Positions 6,225 through 12,811 of a stretch of DNA of 12,811 nucleotides are shown one piece after another. Position numbers and translations under genes: made by a program. The stretch is from an uncultured Ignavibacteria bacterium (GTDB taxonomy: Bacteria; Bacteroidota; Ignavibacteria; SZUA-365): assembly GCA_913060595.1 (NCBI GenBank), contig CAJXSA010000069.1, positions 1-12,811 of the forward strand. The letters run 5' to 3'. Positions within the stretch are counted from its first letter, which is position 1, and each line of letters opens with the position of its first letter. The notes under the pieces were generated by a model. That model worked only from the letters and a program-made list of their open reading frames with translations. It did not search any database and was not told the origin of the DNA.

Positions 6225-7547
6225 TCACATGCGCTGCGCACCGAAGCCCGGCACGGCACCCACGAGTTCCAGCGCCTTCTTCCAGGGATACCGGTTGCCG
6301 TACATTGTCACCTTCGACGTCATGCTGCCCTGGAGATTCATACCGAGCATCGACCGCCACTGATTCGCGGGCGAATTCCGATCGAGATCGGTCTGTTCGC
6401 TGTAACGCGCGCTCAGGTATCCCTGCAGATAGTTTTTATCGACCGGCAGACCTTCCGGAATCATGTTGCGATTCCCGTCGACGCTGGCAAACTCCAGGTC
6501 TTCGAACTCGTCGGCATTGATGAGTTCCTTTGTGTTGCTCTCGGGACTGTACTCGAGATCCCCGCCCTTGTTCACGAAGAAGATGTTGTTGTCGAGCTTC
6601 AGCCATTCGTCCTTATTGAAGCGGCTGTTGTCCACCCCGGCCATGATATTTCCGCCGATGATGTTGTGATGAATATCGTAGGACAACTTGGTCATCACCC
6701 GCACCCCGTAGCCCATGTCCTGGAAGTCCTTCTGCCTGCTCCATGTGAACAGAATGGTGTTGTACGCGACCTCCACGTGACCGTCCTTTTCCCAGTTCGC
6801 CGGATTGGGCGCCTTCTTGCCGCCTGTGCCGAAAATCTCGATGGCTGCCATGCGGTTGGAAACGAAGACGTTGTTCCGCACGACGAAGGTCCCGCCTTTG
6901 TGTCCCGCCTGGATGCCGAACTTCGCCCCGTTGACGAACACGTTGTTGTGAATGGTGACGTCCCCTCCCTTCGGATTCGTCCGCACATACACACATTGTT
7001 CTGTGACCGTCGCCTTGTCGCCCTTCGCCCTGTTTTTCTTCGGCGGCAGCAGCAGCATACCCGTTTCCACTCCCTCAGGACGGCCTTTCTTGCTGTCATA
7101 GGAATTGCGTTCCCCCATGTCGAAGATGAACCCGTCGATCACCAGGCCGTTGACATTCTTCTCGCAGAGCAGGAAGGCCTTGCGCTGACTTTTCTTGTTC
7201 GTCGGCTGAAAGAGCGTGGCATGTGCGACGTTGTCGCGGGTGGAGAAATCCAGCGCGTAGCCTCCGTAAAGCTGCACTGGCTTGTCGCATTTGATATATC
7301 CGCAGCCGCGCGTTCCGGCATACACGCCTTCGGCCACGGCGATCACATCACCCGCCGCCGCCTTTTTCACAGCCTTGTCGATATTCTTCAGCGGGGTTGA
7401 CGGAGATTTTCCGTCATTCTTGTTCTTTCCGCTCTGGATGGAGACATACCAGTCGATATGGTCTGGTGTCTGAGCATATCCGAGCGGAGCCAGGATCAGG
7501 AAAGTAAGAAGTGTGATGATGATGGTGTACGTCTTGCTCGTTCGCAT
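6225..7547 (-). CDS. Exported right-handed parallel beta-helix protein
   Basis: I place the start at ATG 7547 (440 residues): it opens a Sec signal peptide (MRTSKTYTIIITLLTFLILAPLGYAQ) and GGGAGA lies ~8 bases upstream; an in-frame ATG at 7598 would put 17 extra residues before the signal. Residues ~30-75 (WYVSIQSGKNKNDGKSPSTP..., AAAGDVIAVAEGVYAG) match the N-terminal module of DUF1565-like/pectate-lyase-fold proteins, where 'GDVIAVAEGVY' leads into the first coil. Repeated coil motifs follow: VTIHNNVFVNGAKFGI, VVRNNVFVSNRMAAIEIF, VAYNTILF, IHHNIIGGN and LDNNIFFVNKGG, a ladder of N-N-x-[FI] turns typical of a right-handed beta-helix. Such proteins bind or cleave polysaccharides, but no catalytic set can be named. 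It has no T9SS tail, unlike the nearby exported proteins, so a periplasmic or otherwise released location is likely. It follows the Asp-box lipoprotein gene by 87 bp. Confidence 0.8.
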   Translation of the reverse strand: MRTSKTYTIIITLLTFLILAPLGYAQTPDHIDWYVSIQSGKNKNDGKSPSTPLKNIDKAVKKAAAGDVIAVAEGVYAGTRGCGYIKCDKPVQLYGGYALDFSTRDNVAHATLFQPTNKKSQRKAFLLCEKNVNGLVIDGFIFDMGERNSYDSKKGRPEGVETGMLLLPPKKNRAKGDKATVTEQCVYVRTNPKGGDVTIHNNVFVNGAKFGIQAGHKGGTFVVRNNVFVSNRMAAIEIFGTGGKKAPNPANWEKDGHVEVAYNTILFTWSRQKDFQDMGYGVRVMTKLSYDIHHNIIGGNIMAGVDNSRFNKDEWLKLDNNIFFVNKGGDLEYSPESNTKELINADEFEDLEFASVDGNRNMIPEGLPVDKNYLQGYLSARYSEQTDLDRNSPANQWRSMLGMNLQGSMTSKVTMYGNRYPWKKALELVGAVPGFGAQRM

Positions 7548-7634
7548 TGTCAATTCTCCCGTGTGTTGAATTCTCAAGAGTAGGAATCGAGTACTCATTC
7601 TGCATTGTCGATCGGTCGATACAAACAGCGCATG

Positions 7635-8729
7635 TCATTGTCCCCCGCTCGTCGTCCTGTAAATCTTTCCGTCGCGGCAGGCGAGAACGCCGACCGTGGC
7701 GTTAAGCATGTGCATGTCGCTCACCGTGGGCAGCGATGCGCCCTCGCATTTCTGCTCCGTCCAGCTCGCACCGCCGTCCGTCGTGTGATGCAGCGTCCCG
7801 GACGGCATGGCGACCCAGCCGGTGCTGCGGTCGGTGAAAAAGAGATGCTGCGGCATGACGAGGGACGACGTGAAATCGTGACTTTGCCAGGTCGCACCTC
7901 CGTCGGTGGTTGAAAGCATGCCCCAGGTCTTCGCGATCCATCCGTGCGTATCGTCGATAAAGTGAATTTGCTTGAAGAAGGAATCGGGATCCTCCAGCAC
8001 CAGCGACCACGATTTCCCACCGTTCGCGCTGCGGTACAGCTGTGCGGTCCCGTCCGGCGAATCCCCGCTGTAGCCAAGCAGCCAGCCCTCATGCTTGAGC
8101 TTGCCGTTGTCCCCCGCATCCGGCAGCATGTTCGAGGTGAAGCAGAAATCGCTCGCGCTGAAATCCTCCTCGTACGGTATGCCGCTCCCTTCCGCCCATA
8201 GACCGTCACTGCCGAGATACCAGAGCCGCACGAGACCGAAGTGCCAGGTCGTCTCGAGCACCCAGCCCGTCGCAGTGCCGGCGAACTGCACGCGGCGATA
8301 AAACTCCTTGCCGTTCGGTATGGTGACGCTGCTCCACTGATAGCCGGATTCCGTGGACACGCCCTTCAGCAACGTTGTTTCGGAGCCGCAGATGTACACG
8401 GTGCTCCCGACGAAATCCACGTCGTACAGGGCCTCGGTGGTGATGCCGTCGGCCGCCATAGTCCAGTTCTCCCCCTGGTTGGTGGAACGCAGGACGGTTC
8501 CGCTCTGGCCAACGATCCATCCCTCGGTGGACGAGAGAAAACCGACGCCGTAGAGATGCGTCGATACGGGCGATGCAATTTCCTCCCACCCGTCGCCCGT
8601 CGACGTGTCACCGGGATCCGTCGGACTGCGGTCTTCTTCATCACAGGCACCGCAGGCAAGCGCACACGCGACAAGCACAAAAAGCATACCTCTGCGAAAC
8701 AGCGTTACGGTCATCCATTGACTCATCAT
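7635..8729 (-). CDS. Ycf48-like Asp-box beta-propeller lipoprotein
   Basis: The N-terminus has a twin-Arg charged region, a hydrophobic stretch and clustered cysteines (LVAC at Cys22, ALAC at Cys26, GAC at Cys29); LVAC is the best lipobox, followed by an acidic DEEDRSPTDPGD linker typical of surface lipoproteins. The rest is a single propeller. Asp-boxes STNQGENW (82-89), SANGGKSW, TTDGGATW and TTDGGASW alternate with GW[IV] strands (STEGWIVG, ATGWVLE, THGWIAK, STGWVAM), the pattern of Ycf48/HCF136-like and BNR-repeat proteins. In this non-photosynthetic context the fold is informative but a photosystem role is not implied. At 364 residues it is close to the size of a six- or seven-bladed propeller. 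Start choice is uncertain: ATGs at 8729, 8726 and 8714 all lack a clear ribosome site. It lies between the lectin-like and beta-helix genes in the same direction. Confidence 0.78.
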   Translation of the reverse strand: MMSQWMTVTLFRRGMLFVLVACALACGACDEEDRSPTDPGDTSTGDGWEEIASPVSTHLYGVGFLSSTEGWIVGQSGTVLRSTNQGENWTMAADGITTEALYDVDFVGSTVYICGSETTLLKGVSTESGYQWSSVTIPNGKEFYRRVQFAGTATGWVLETTWHFGLVRLWYLGSDGLWAEGSGIPYEEDFSASDFCFTSNMLPDAGDNGKLKHEGWLLGYSGDSPDGTAQLYRSANGGKSWSLVLEDPDSFFKQIHFIDDTHGWIAKTWGMLSTTDGGATWQSHDFTSSLVMPQHLFFTDRSTGWVAMPSGTLHHTTDGGASWTEQKCEGASLPTVSDMHMLNATVGVLACRDGKIYRTTSGGQ

Positions 8730-8797
8730 ACGTCAACTCGATCTATTATGGATGGGTTTCGCAAAAAGATACCCGATATTGCGACATGGCGCAATGA

Positions 8798-8833
8798 AGC
8801 GGCCGCTCCGTCGAAATGCACGGAGCGGCCGCT
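8798..8833 (-). terminator. Hairpin terminator of the C-type lectin gene
   Basis: A perfect 14-bp stem, AGCGGCCGCTCCGT (8798-8811) with its complement at 8820-8833, encloses an 8-base loop and begins 32 bases after the lectin-gene stop codon on the minus strand. The exit sequence has only a short T pair, so efficiency is uncertain. A smaller dyad, ATTGCG/CGCAAT (8778-8783, 8790-8795), lies just beyond. Confidence 0.65.
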
Positions 8834-8864
8834 GCCTCATGGATGCAGGATGTATGCCGTAGGT

Positions 8865-10028
8865 TTACTTCACGAGCAGCATCGAACGTGTGTGGATGAA
8901 ACGTCCTGTTTCCAGGCGATAGAAATACATGCCCGGGGGCAGATCGCCCGCATCGAATGTGACGGTGCGCAGACCAACGGTCCCGTCGGCGATATCGCTG
9001 TGTCGCAGCAGCACCCGCCCGGCTGCATCGGTCACGATGAGCGTCGCCGCGTTCTCACCGGCGAGAGTAAATGAAATCGTCGTCTGCTTCCGGAAGGGAT
9101 TGGGGTGGTTCTGATGAAGCGCGGGAAGCGAGGGCATCTCCCCGTATACGACCTGCACGGCGTGGCTGTATTCGCTACTCCCGTCGGTGTCGATCTGGCG
9201 AAGCCTGTACTCTGCACCGCGCAGGGGTACATTCGCATCAAGGTAGCTGTATGCCTGTTCGTGAAGCGTCGTCCCCGCACCGGGCACAAAAGCGATATCT
9301 GTCCACGGTCGGTTTTCCTCGCGGCGCTCCACCGTCCAGCCGAGATTATTTGTCTCGGTGGCGGTGCGCCATTGCAGCTGCACCCCCCCGGCGGTGAATT
9401 CGGCGGAGAGGGAGGTCAGTTCCACCGGGACGATACCCGGATGCTCGATGATGTAATACAGCTGGTTGGTCTCATTAAGATCGTTCCATTGACCGGCGGT
9501 GCCGTAGGGCCAGTTTGAGAGGGCGATTCCGAGAGCGTCCTGCCCGGGCTTCCCCGGACCACCGCCGAAGTTGTCTGGTTCATTGCCCCAGTTGCTGTAA
9601 AGTCCGCCGACGGCGTTGCCCCCGTTCGCAACGGAAAGTCCCTGCCAGAACTGCGTCCCGCTGCCGCTGTTTTCCCCGTCCCAGTTCCAGGTCCCCTCCC
9701 GCACGCGGTCCGTCCCGCCGAGCCAGACATACCCTGCACCGCCGCCGTCCCAGGGTCGTGTCGACGTTACCGTGATATTGGCATAGAACAGCAGCTGCGT
9801 GTAAATGGCGGACTGTTCCGACGGGGAATCAATCTCCGCCAGTTTGCCGCCGCGCTGCACCGCACAGGCCGCGGCGTCACTCCAGCTGCGATTCTCCTTG
9901 ACGACTTCATACGTCCTGTTGTCATGGATAAACGAATAGATATTCACGCTGCTCGCACACTGCGCAGACAATGCCGTCGGCAGCAGCCAGAGAATCAAAA
10001 TCAGTGTTGAAGTGGTCACAAGATTCAT
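8865..10028 (-). CDS. Secreted C-type-lectin-like protein with T9SS sorting domain
   Basis: ATG 10028 is chosen (387 residues) because AAGGAG lies 6 bases upstream and a Sec signal peptide (MNLVTTSTLILILWLLPTALSAQ) begins there; an in-frame ATG at 10094 would add 22 residues without a ribosome site. Residues ~28-197 form a C-type lectin-like domain: WSDAAACAVQRGGKLAEI at the first helix, VWLGGTD, WNW, NWGNEPDNF with EPD at 150-152, QWND at 180-183, and the closing strand YYIIEH. EPD and WND occupy the positions of the calcium/sugar-binding EPN and WND motifs. The two C-terminal cysteines usual in the fold (WNDxxC and the Cys in YICE) are missing. Residues ~200-295 form an FN3-like linker common in this bacterial group (VELTSLSAEF, LQWRTATETNNLGWTVER). 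The end is a T9SS domain: NHPNPF at 308-312, VTDAAGRVLL, LPPGMYFYRL, MLLVK. Carbohydrate binding at the cell surface is likely but inferred. Confidence 0.87.
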   Translation of the reverse strand: MNLVTTSTLILILWLLPTALSAQCASSVNIYSFIHDNRTYEVVKENRSWSDAAACAVQRGGKLAEIDSPSEQSAIYTQLLFYANITVTSTRPWDGGGAGYVWLGGTDRVREGTWNWDGENSGSGTQFWQGLSVANGGNAVGGLYSNWGNEPDNFGGGPGKPGQDALGIALSNWPYGTAGQWNDLNETNQLYYIIEHPGIVPVELTSLSAEFTAGGVQLQWRTATETNNLGWTVERREENRPWTDIAFVPGAGTTLHEQAYSYLDANVPLRGAEYRLRQIDTDGSSEYSHAVQVVYGEMPSLPALHQNHPNPFRKQTTISFTLAGENAATLIVTDAAGRVLLRHSDIADGTVGLRTVTFDAGDLPPGMYFYRLETGRFIHTRSMLLVK

Positions 10029-10178
10029 GGGCGTCTCCTTGGAAAATGATAACACACACGGGAGCACGAACATCACACCGGGTTCTGTGATCATTGCTGT
10101 TTCTCCATTTTTTTTCGTGCGGACATAGATATCCCGCGACGCACCGGAGCGCGATTTTTCGTTCGGCGAAGCGTGGTC

Positions 10179-10895
10179 TTATCCGATGCGCATTTGATCG
10201 ATATACGTGCGCACCGCCTCGCGATAGGTCTTGCCTATGGGAATGACTTCATCGCCGACGCGTATCACATTATGATCTACGACGGCGACATGATGCATAC
10301 TGACGATATAGGATTTATGGACACGCAGGAAGCCGAAACGCGTGAAGCGTGTTTCGATTTCCCGCAGGCTTTCCCGGATCAGGTAGTGTTTCGTTCTGGT
10401 CTGCACCTGCGCATACTCACGCAGTCCCTTGATGAACAGGATGTCCTGGGCGGGGACGCGCAGATCTCCCTCCTCTGTCCGGATAAACAGCGAAGCCGCG
10501 TCATCACGCGGAGCCACTGATGAAGAAGCGTCCGCATTTCGCAACAGCGTTTCGGCTTTCTGCACACCGGCGAGAAAGCGCTCGAAGGAAAACGGCTTGA
10601 GGAGATAATCCACCGCATCGACGGTGTAGCTTTCCACCGCGTACGCAGCATAGGCTGTTGTAAAGATGACGAGCGGCGGGTGCGGCAGCGTGCGCAGCAT
10701 ATCGATACCCGTAATATCCGGGAGCTGTATATCGAGAAAAAGTATGTCGACATGCTCCTTCCGCAGCGTCTCCACGGCCGCCATTGCGGTCGTGCAGCGT
10801 CCCTTCAGTGCAAGCCACGGAATGCGAGAGACAAAATTCTCAATCACGTTCAACGCGAGATACTCGTCGTCGACGGCAAGACAGGTCCACGTCAT
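10179..10895 (-). CDS. LytTR-family response regulator
   Basis: The 238-residue protein starts with a CheY-like receiver: acidic pair D9-D10 in AVDDE, phosphoacceptor D55 in LFLDIQLPD, switch Thr in IFTTAY (79-80) and K100 in LLKPF. Residues ~135-237 are a LytTR DNA-binding domain (FIRTEEGDLRVPAQDILFIKG, then RVHKSYIVSMHHV, then IPIGKTYRE). Regulators of this type bind paired ~9-bp direct repeats and often control surface or cell-wall-related genes. The start codon overlaps the kinase stop by 4 bases (ATGA, 10892-10895), so the two are translationally coupled and act as a pair. The lectin-like T9SS gene follows 150 bp later in the same direction, which makes it a possible but unproven target. 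Confidence 0.93.
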   Translation of the reverse strand: MTWTCLAVDDEYLALNVIENFVSRIPWLALKGRCTTAMAAVETLRKEHVDILFLDIQLPDITGIDMLRTLPHPPLVIFTTAYAAYAVESYTVDAVDYLLKPFSFERFLAGVQKAETLLRNADASSSVAPRDDAASLFIRTEEGDLRVPAQDILFIKGLREYAQVQTRTKHYLIRESLREIETRFTRFGFLRVHKSYIVSMHHVAVVDHNVIRVGDEVIPIGKTYREAVRTYIDQMRIG

Positions 10896-11911
10896 GCCAG
10901 CCTCATCTCGAGAGTGATCGTAAACCGTTCGGGCGTAGAGTCCACACGCATCGTATGCGCCCCGGGATACAGCAGCTCCAGCCGGCGCCGGACATTTCTG
11001 AGCCCGACACCGCTGGTGGTATCCCGGGCGCCGTGAGACGGAGTGTTCTCTACACGGAAGTGCAGGGTGCGCGTATCGACGGAGAGGCGGATTTCAACCA
11101 CGGTACCTTCAGAATGGAGATCGCCGTGTTTGAAAGCATTCTCCACCAGGGGCAGCAGGAGCATGGGATGAATGCGCAGCCCTTCGACCGGACCGCTGAC
11201 TTCAAAGCGGATGCGCTCCGAATCCGGGTGCTGCAGGCCTTTCAGTTCGATATAGCTGCGCAGCTGCGCGATCTCCTCCGAGAGTTCGACGCTGTCCTTT
11301 TCGATACTCTCCAGCAGCGTCCGCATCAATTCCGACAGCAGCAGCATGGCACGCGGCGCTTCCGCCGGAGTGTCGAGGGTGAGTGAGTAAATATTGTTCA
11401 TCGTGTTGAAAAGGAAATGCGGACTGAGCTGCTGACGCAGCATTGCGAGTTCGGCCTGCTCCCTTTCGTGACGCATCTCTTCCCGCATTTTCTGCATACG
11501 AAACCAGTCCGTCGAAAAACGGACGCCGGTGCTGATCGCCATGAAGAAGAAGGATTCGAATGTAAGGTAGGGAGCGACCGTGAGACGCTCCTGGAAAAAC
11601 ATATCCCCCGTACCGAAATACCAGTCAAAAAAACGCGCGTGCAGAAGAAAGGAACCCACCATGGCAGCGACCACGACAAGCAGCAGAGAGAAATATGGAA
11701 AGTATTTCTTCTGTGCGAGCAGGCGCGGAGCGAGCAGAAGATAATTCGTGTAGAAACCGGCGGCCATGATCGAATAGAACATCGCAGTCTTGAACAGCAG
11801 GCCCGCCATGCCGAACTGCTCGACAAATCCCGGTGGATAGGTCAGCAGTACGTTGAGCACGAAGAATGCCCAGCCGGCGAGATGATAAAGCGATATTCTT
11901 ATCTGCTTCAT
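10892..11911 (-). CDS. LytS/YpdA-type membrane histidine kinase
   Basis: This 339-residue kinase has four hydrophobic helices (about residues 10-28, 38-60, 72-92, 116-134), a coiled-coil-like linker (REEMRHEREQAELAMLRQQ) and the LytS-class H-box QLSPHFLFNTMNNI with H165. The N-box is PLVENAFKHG (N258), and the G-box is SGVGLRNVRRRLELLY (300-315). No PAS or GAF domain is present, so the signal is probably sensed in the membrane region; the ligand is unknown. Phosphotransfer to the overlapping LytTR regulator is expected. The ATG at 11911 has no ribosome site, while a good promoter places the transcript start at or next to it, so the messenger may be leaderless. Confidence 0.92.
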   Translation of the reverse strand: MKQIRISLYHLAGWAFFVLNVLLTYPPGFVEQFGMAGLLFKTAMFYSIMAAGFYTNYLLLAPRLLAQKKYFPYFSLLLVVVAAMVGSFLLHARFFDWYFGTGDMFFQERLTVAPYLTFESFFFMAISTGVRFSTDWFRMQKMREEMRHEREQAELAMLRQQLSPHFLFNTMNNIYSLTLDTPAEAPRAMLLLSELMRTLLESIEKDSVELSEEIAQLRSYIELKGLQHPDSERIRFEVSGPVEGLRIHPMLLLPLVENAFKHGDLHSEGTVVEIRLSVDTRTLHFRVENTPSHGARDTTSGVGLRNVRRRLELLYPGAHTMRVDSTPERFTITLEMRLA

Positions 11912-11917
11912 ATCGCA

Positions 11918-11946
11918 ATATTACGCACCGCGACGCGGCCGTGCAA
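11918..11946 (-). promoter_or_regulatory. Sigma70-like promoter of the kinase/regulator operon
   Basis: On the minus strand TTGCAC (11946-11941) and TAATAT (11923-11918) are separated by exactly 17 bases. The usual 6-7 base step after the -10 puts the transcript start at about 11911, the A of the kinase ATG. There is no room for a ribosome site, consistent with none being visible. Confidence 0.6.
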
Positions 11947-11956
11947 TCACTGGGTC

Positions 11957-11986
11957 ACGAACGGGCCCCAGCTTGTTGCAAACGGC
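11957..11986 (-). promoter_or_regulatory. LytTR/AlgR-like direct repeat upstream of the operon promoter
   Basis: Two 9-base minus-strand elements, GCCGTTTGC (11986-11978) and CCCGTTCGT (11965-11957), share the core CCGTT-G and are 21 bp apart start to start (12-bp spacer). LytTR regulators such as AgrA bind 9-bp direct repeats with about this spacing, and AlgR recognises CCGTTCGTC. The pair is centred about 50 and 71 bp upstream of the predicted start and ends 10 bp before the -35, an activator-like position. This suggests autoregulation by the LytTR protein. Confidence 0.4.
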
Positions 11987-12065
11987 CCGAAATGTGCGGC
12001 ATATGGTCTGCCGCGCACCGCACGTCCGGCTCGCATCGCGTCGGGGCGGCGCCCGTCACGGTATG

Positions 12066-12085
12066 GCGGTTCGGGGCTGAACCGC
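12066..12085 (-). terminator. Short hairpin at the end of the choice-of-anchor-D gene
   Basis: GCGGTTC (12066-12072) and GAACCGC (12079-12085) form a 7-bp stem with a 6-base loop that begins at the last base of the TAG stop codon. No T-run follows on the minus strand, so termination is only possible. Confidence 0.3.
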
Positions 12086-12811
12086 TACGGCAGCCGCACC
12101 GTCCTGATGCAGTCTTGCCGGGTCCCGACGCGCAGCACGATAAGATACACGCCCGGCACGCCGCCCGCGGGCGTCCATCGCACGGAATGATGACCGGGCT
12201 GCTGCACCCCTTCCACCAGTGTCGCCGTGAGCTGACCGAGCGCGTCGTAGACAGCGAGCTGCACCGGGGCGGATTTCCGCAGGTCGTAGCGGATGGTGGT
12301 TGTCGGCCCGAACGGGTTCGGATGACTGCCGAGCAGCGCGAACGCATCGGGCACGGCCCGCGGCGCGTGCACCGCGGTGACGTCCACGCCGGTCCCCTGT
12401 GCGAAGACGGTGTCCGGTGAGCTCTCGGCGTTGGTCGTCAGGACGAAGGTACTGCTCAGCGCACCCGTGACGTCCGGCGCAAAACGCAGGGTGAGGTCCA
12501 GTGAGCCGGACGGCGCGACGTCTTCGATCGCGGTCTCCAGCGTGAAGCGGGGATCACTCGAGGTAAACGATGCGATGCGCAGCGTGTCGTTGCCGGTGTT
12601 CACGATGGAGAGCGTCGTGTCGCGATGCGCCCCGATTTCGACGTCACCGAAGGCAATATCCGCAACATCGATGGTCAGCGTGATCACCGGAAGGCCCGTG
12701 CCGGAAAGCGGCAGCGTCGTCGGCGAACCCGGCGCATTGCTCGTCAGTGTCAGTGTCGCGGAAACGGGACCGGGCGCGGTCGGGGAAAAACGCACCGTGT
12801 CGGGAAATGAG
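12085..12811 (-). CDS. Choice-of-anchor-D Ig-like protein with T9SS sorting domain, C-terminal part
   Basis: The frame is open to the right edge (SFPDTVRFSPT... at the end), so only the C-terminal ~241 residues are seen. Counting from the first residue of the visible Val-Arg-Phe (12795), residues 1-34 end one Ig-like/ASPM-SPD-2-Hydin repeat (LTLTSNAPGS, LPLSGTG). Residues ~38-136 are a complete copy (DIAFGDVEIG, TLSIVNTGNDTLRIAS, LTLRFAPDVTG, TNAESSP, AQGTG), the pattern of 'choice-of-anchor D' proteins. A T9SS sorting domain follows: LLGSHPNPF, VQLAVYDALGQL, WTPAGGVPGVYLIVLRV and final RLP. These proteins are usually large, repetitive and surface-attached or secreted. It ends 173 bp before the kinase start; that gap holds the kinase promoter, so it is transcribed separately from the kinase operon. 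Confidence 0.85.
   Translation of the reverse strand, partial: SFPDTVRFSPTAPGPVSATLTLTSNAPGSPTTLPLSGTGLPVITLTIDVADIAFGDVEIGAHRDTTLSIVNTGNDTLRIASFTSSDPRFTLETAIEDVAPSGSLDLTLRFAPDVTGALSSTFVLTTNAESSPDTVFAQGTGVDVTAVHAPRAVPDAFALLGSHPNPFGPTTTIRYDLRKSAPVQLAVYDALGQLTATLVEGVQQPGHHSVRWTPAGGVPGVYLIVLRVGTRQDCIRTVRLP

Noticed and set aside
6666..7400. 244-residue plus-strand open frame
   Set aside because: It is antisense to the beta-helix gene, whose repeated NN-x-F coil motifs and signal peptide show it is the real gene.
10158..10166. Single LytTR-like element TTCGTTCGG upstream of the lectin gene
   Set aside because: It matches 8 of 9 consensus positions but has no partner at +/-21 bp and is on the opposite strand, so it is probably chance.
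11417..12190. 257-residue plus-strand open frame across the kinase promoter
   Set aside because: It is antisense to the kinase, whose H-box falls in the overlap, and runs through the intergenic region into the T9SS gene; composition is shadow-like, with no start signals.
1..12811. CRISPR arrays, tRNA/rRNA genes, transposases or integrases
   Set aside because: No regularly spaced direct repeats, no recognisable RNA-gene consensus and no mobile-element protein motifs were seen on either strand.

Overview
The window (12,811 bp, GC-rich) looks like a chromosomal segment from a Bacteroidota/Chlorobiota/Ignavibacteriota-type (FCB group) bacterium, probably an environmental lineage. The main evidence is three separate proteins ending in a type IX secretion (T9SS) C-terminal sorting domain, each with an 'NPF' entry motif, alongside Asp-box propellers, a choice-of-anchor-D-like Ig protein and LytTR-type regulation. 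The exact lineage cannot be fixed by eye. I saw no mobile element, CRISPR array, tRNA or rRNA.

Left edge (1-1593): the first ~240 bp encode the N-terminal part of a GH3-family acyl-adenylating enzyme on the + strand. This abruptly abuts the C-terminally truncated end of a minus-strand lipoprotein gene (189-905). Both genes lose homology-like character at the same place (~230-245), so this is a rearrangement breakpoint or an assembly chimera. The lipoprotein lies 16 bp downstream of a small outer-membrane beta-barrel-like gene (922-1593), as a two-gene minus-strand unit.

Middle (1594-6224): a 373-bp divergent intergenic region precedes a 799-aa secreted protein (1967-4366). It has fourteen ~41-residue Asp-box periods, an FN3-like domain and a T9SS tail. 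A long perfect hairpin terminator separates it from the convergent gene for a CoA-disulfide-reductase/NADH-oxidase-like flavoprotein (4482-5834). A 390-bp AT-richer intergenic region with several hairpins follows.

Right part (6225-12811): every gene is on the minus strand. In transcription order from the right edge: the C-terminus of a large choice-of-anchor-D/T9SS protein; a LytS-type histidine kinase and LytTR response regulator overlapping by 4 bp; a C-type-lectin-like T9SS protein; an Asp-box (Ycf48-like) lipoprotein; and a parallel beta-helix exported protein. Most of these products act at the cell surface or outside, with the two-component pair as the only evident regulator.

Most promising observations: (1) a 14-unit, near-constant-period Asp-box array that fits two seven-bladed propellers; (2) upstream of the kinase/regulator operon, a good sigma70-like promoter placing the start site at the ATG (predicted leaderless), preceded by two LytTR/AlgR-like direct repeats exactly 21 bp apart, suggesting autoregulation; (3) the GH3/lipoprotein junction. 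No clearly new multi-gene system is evident.
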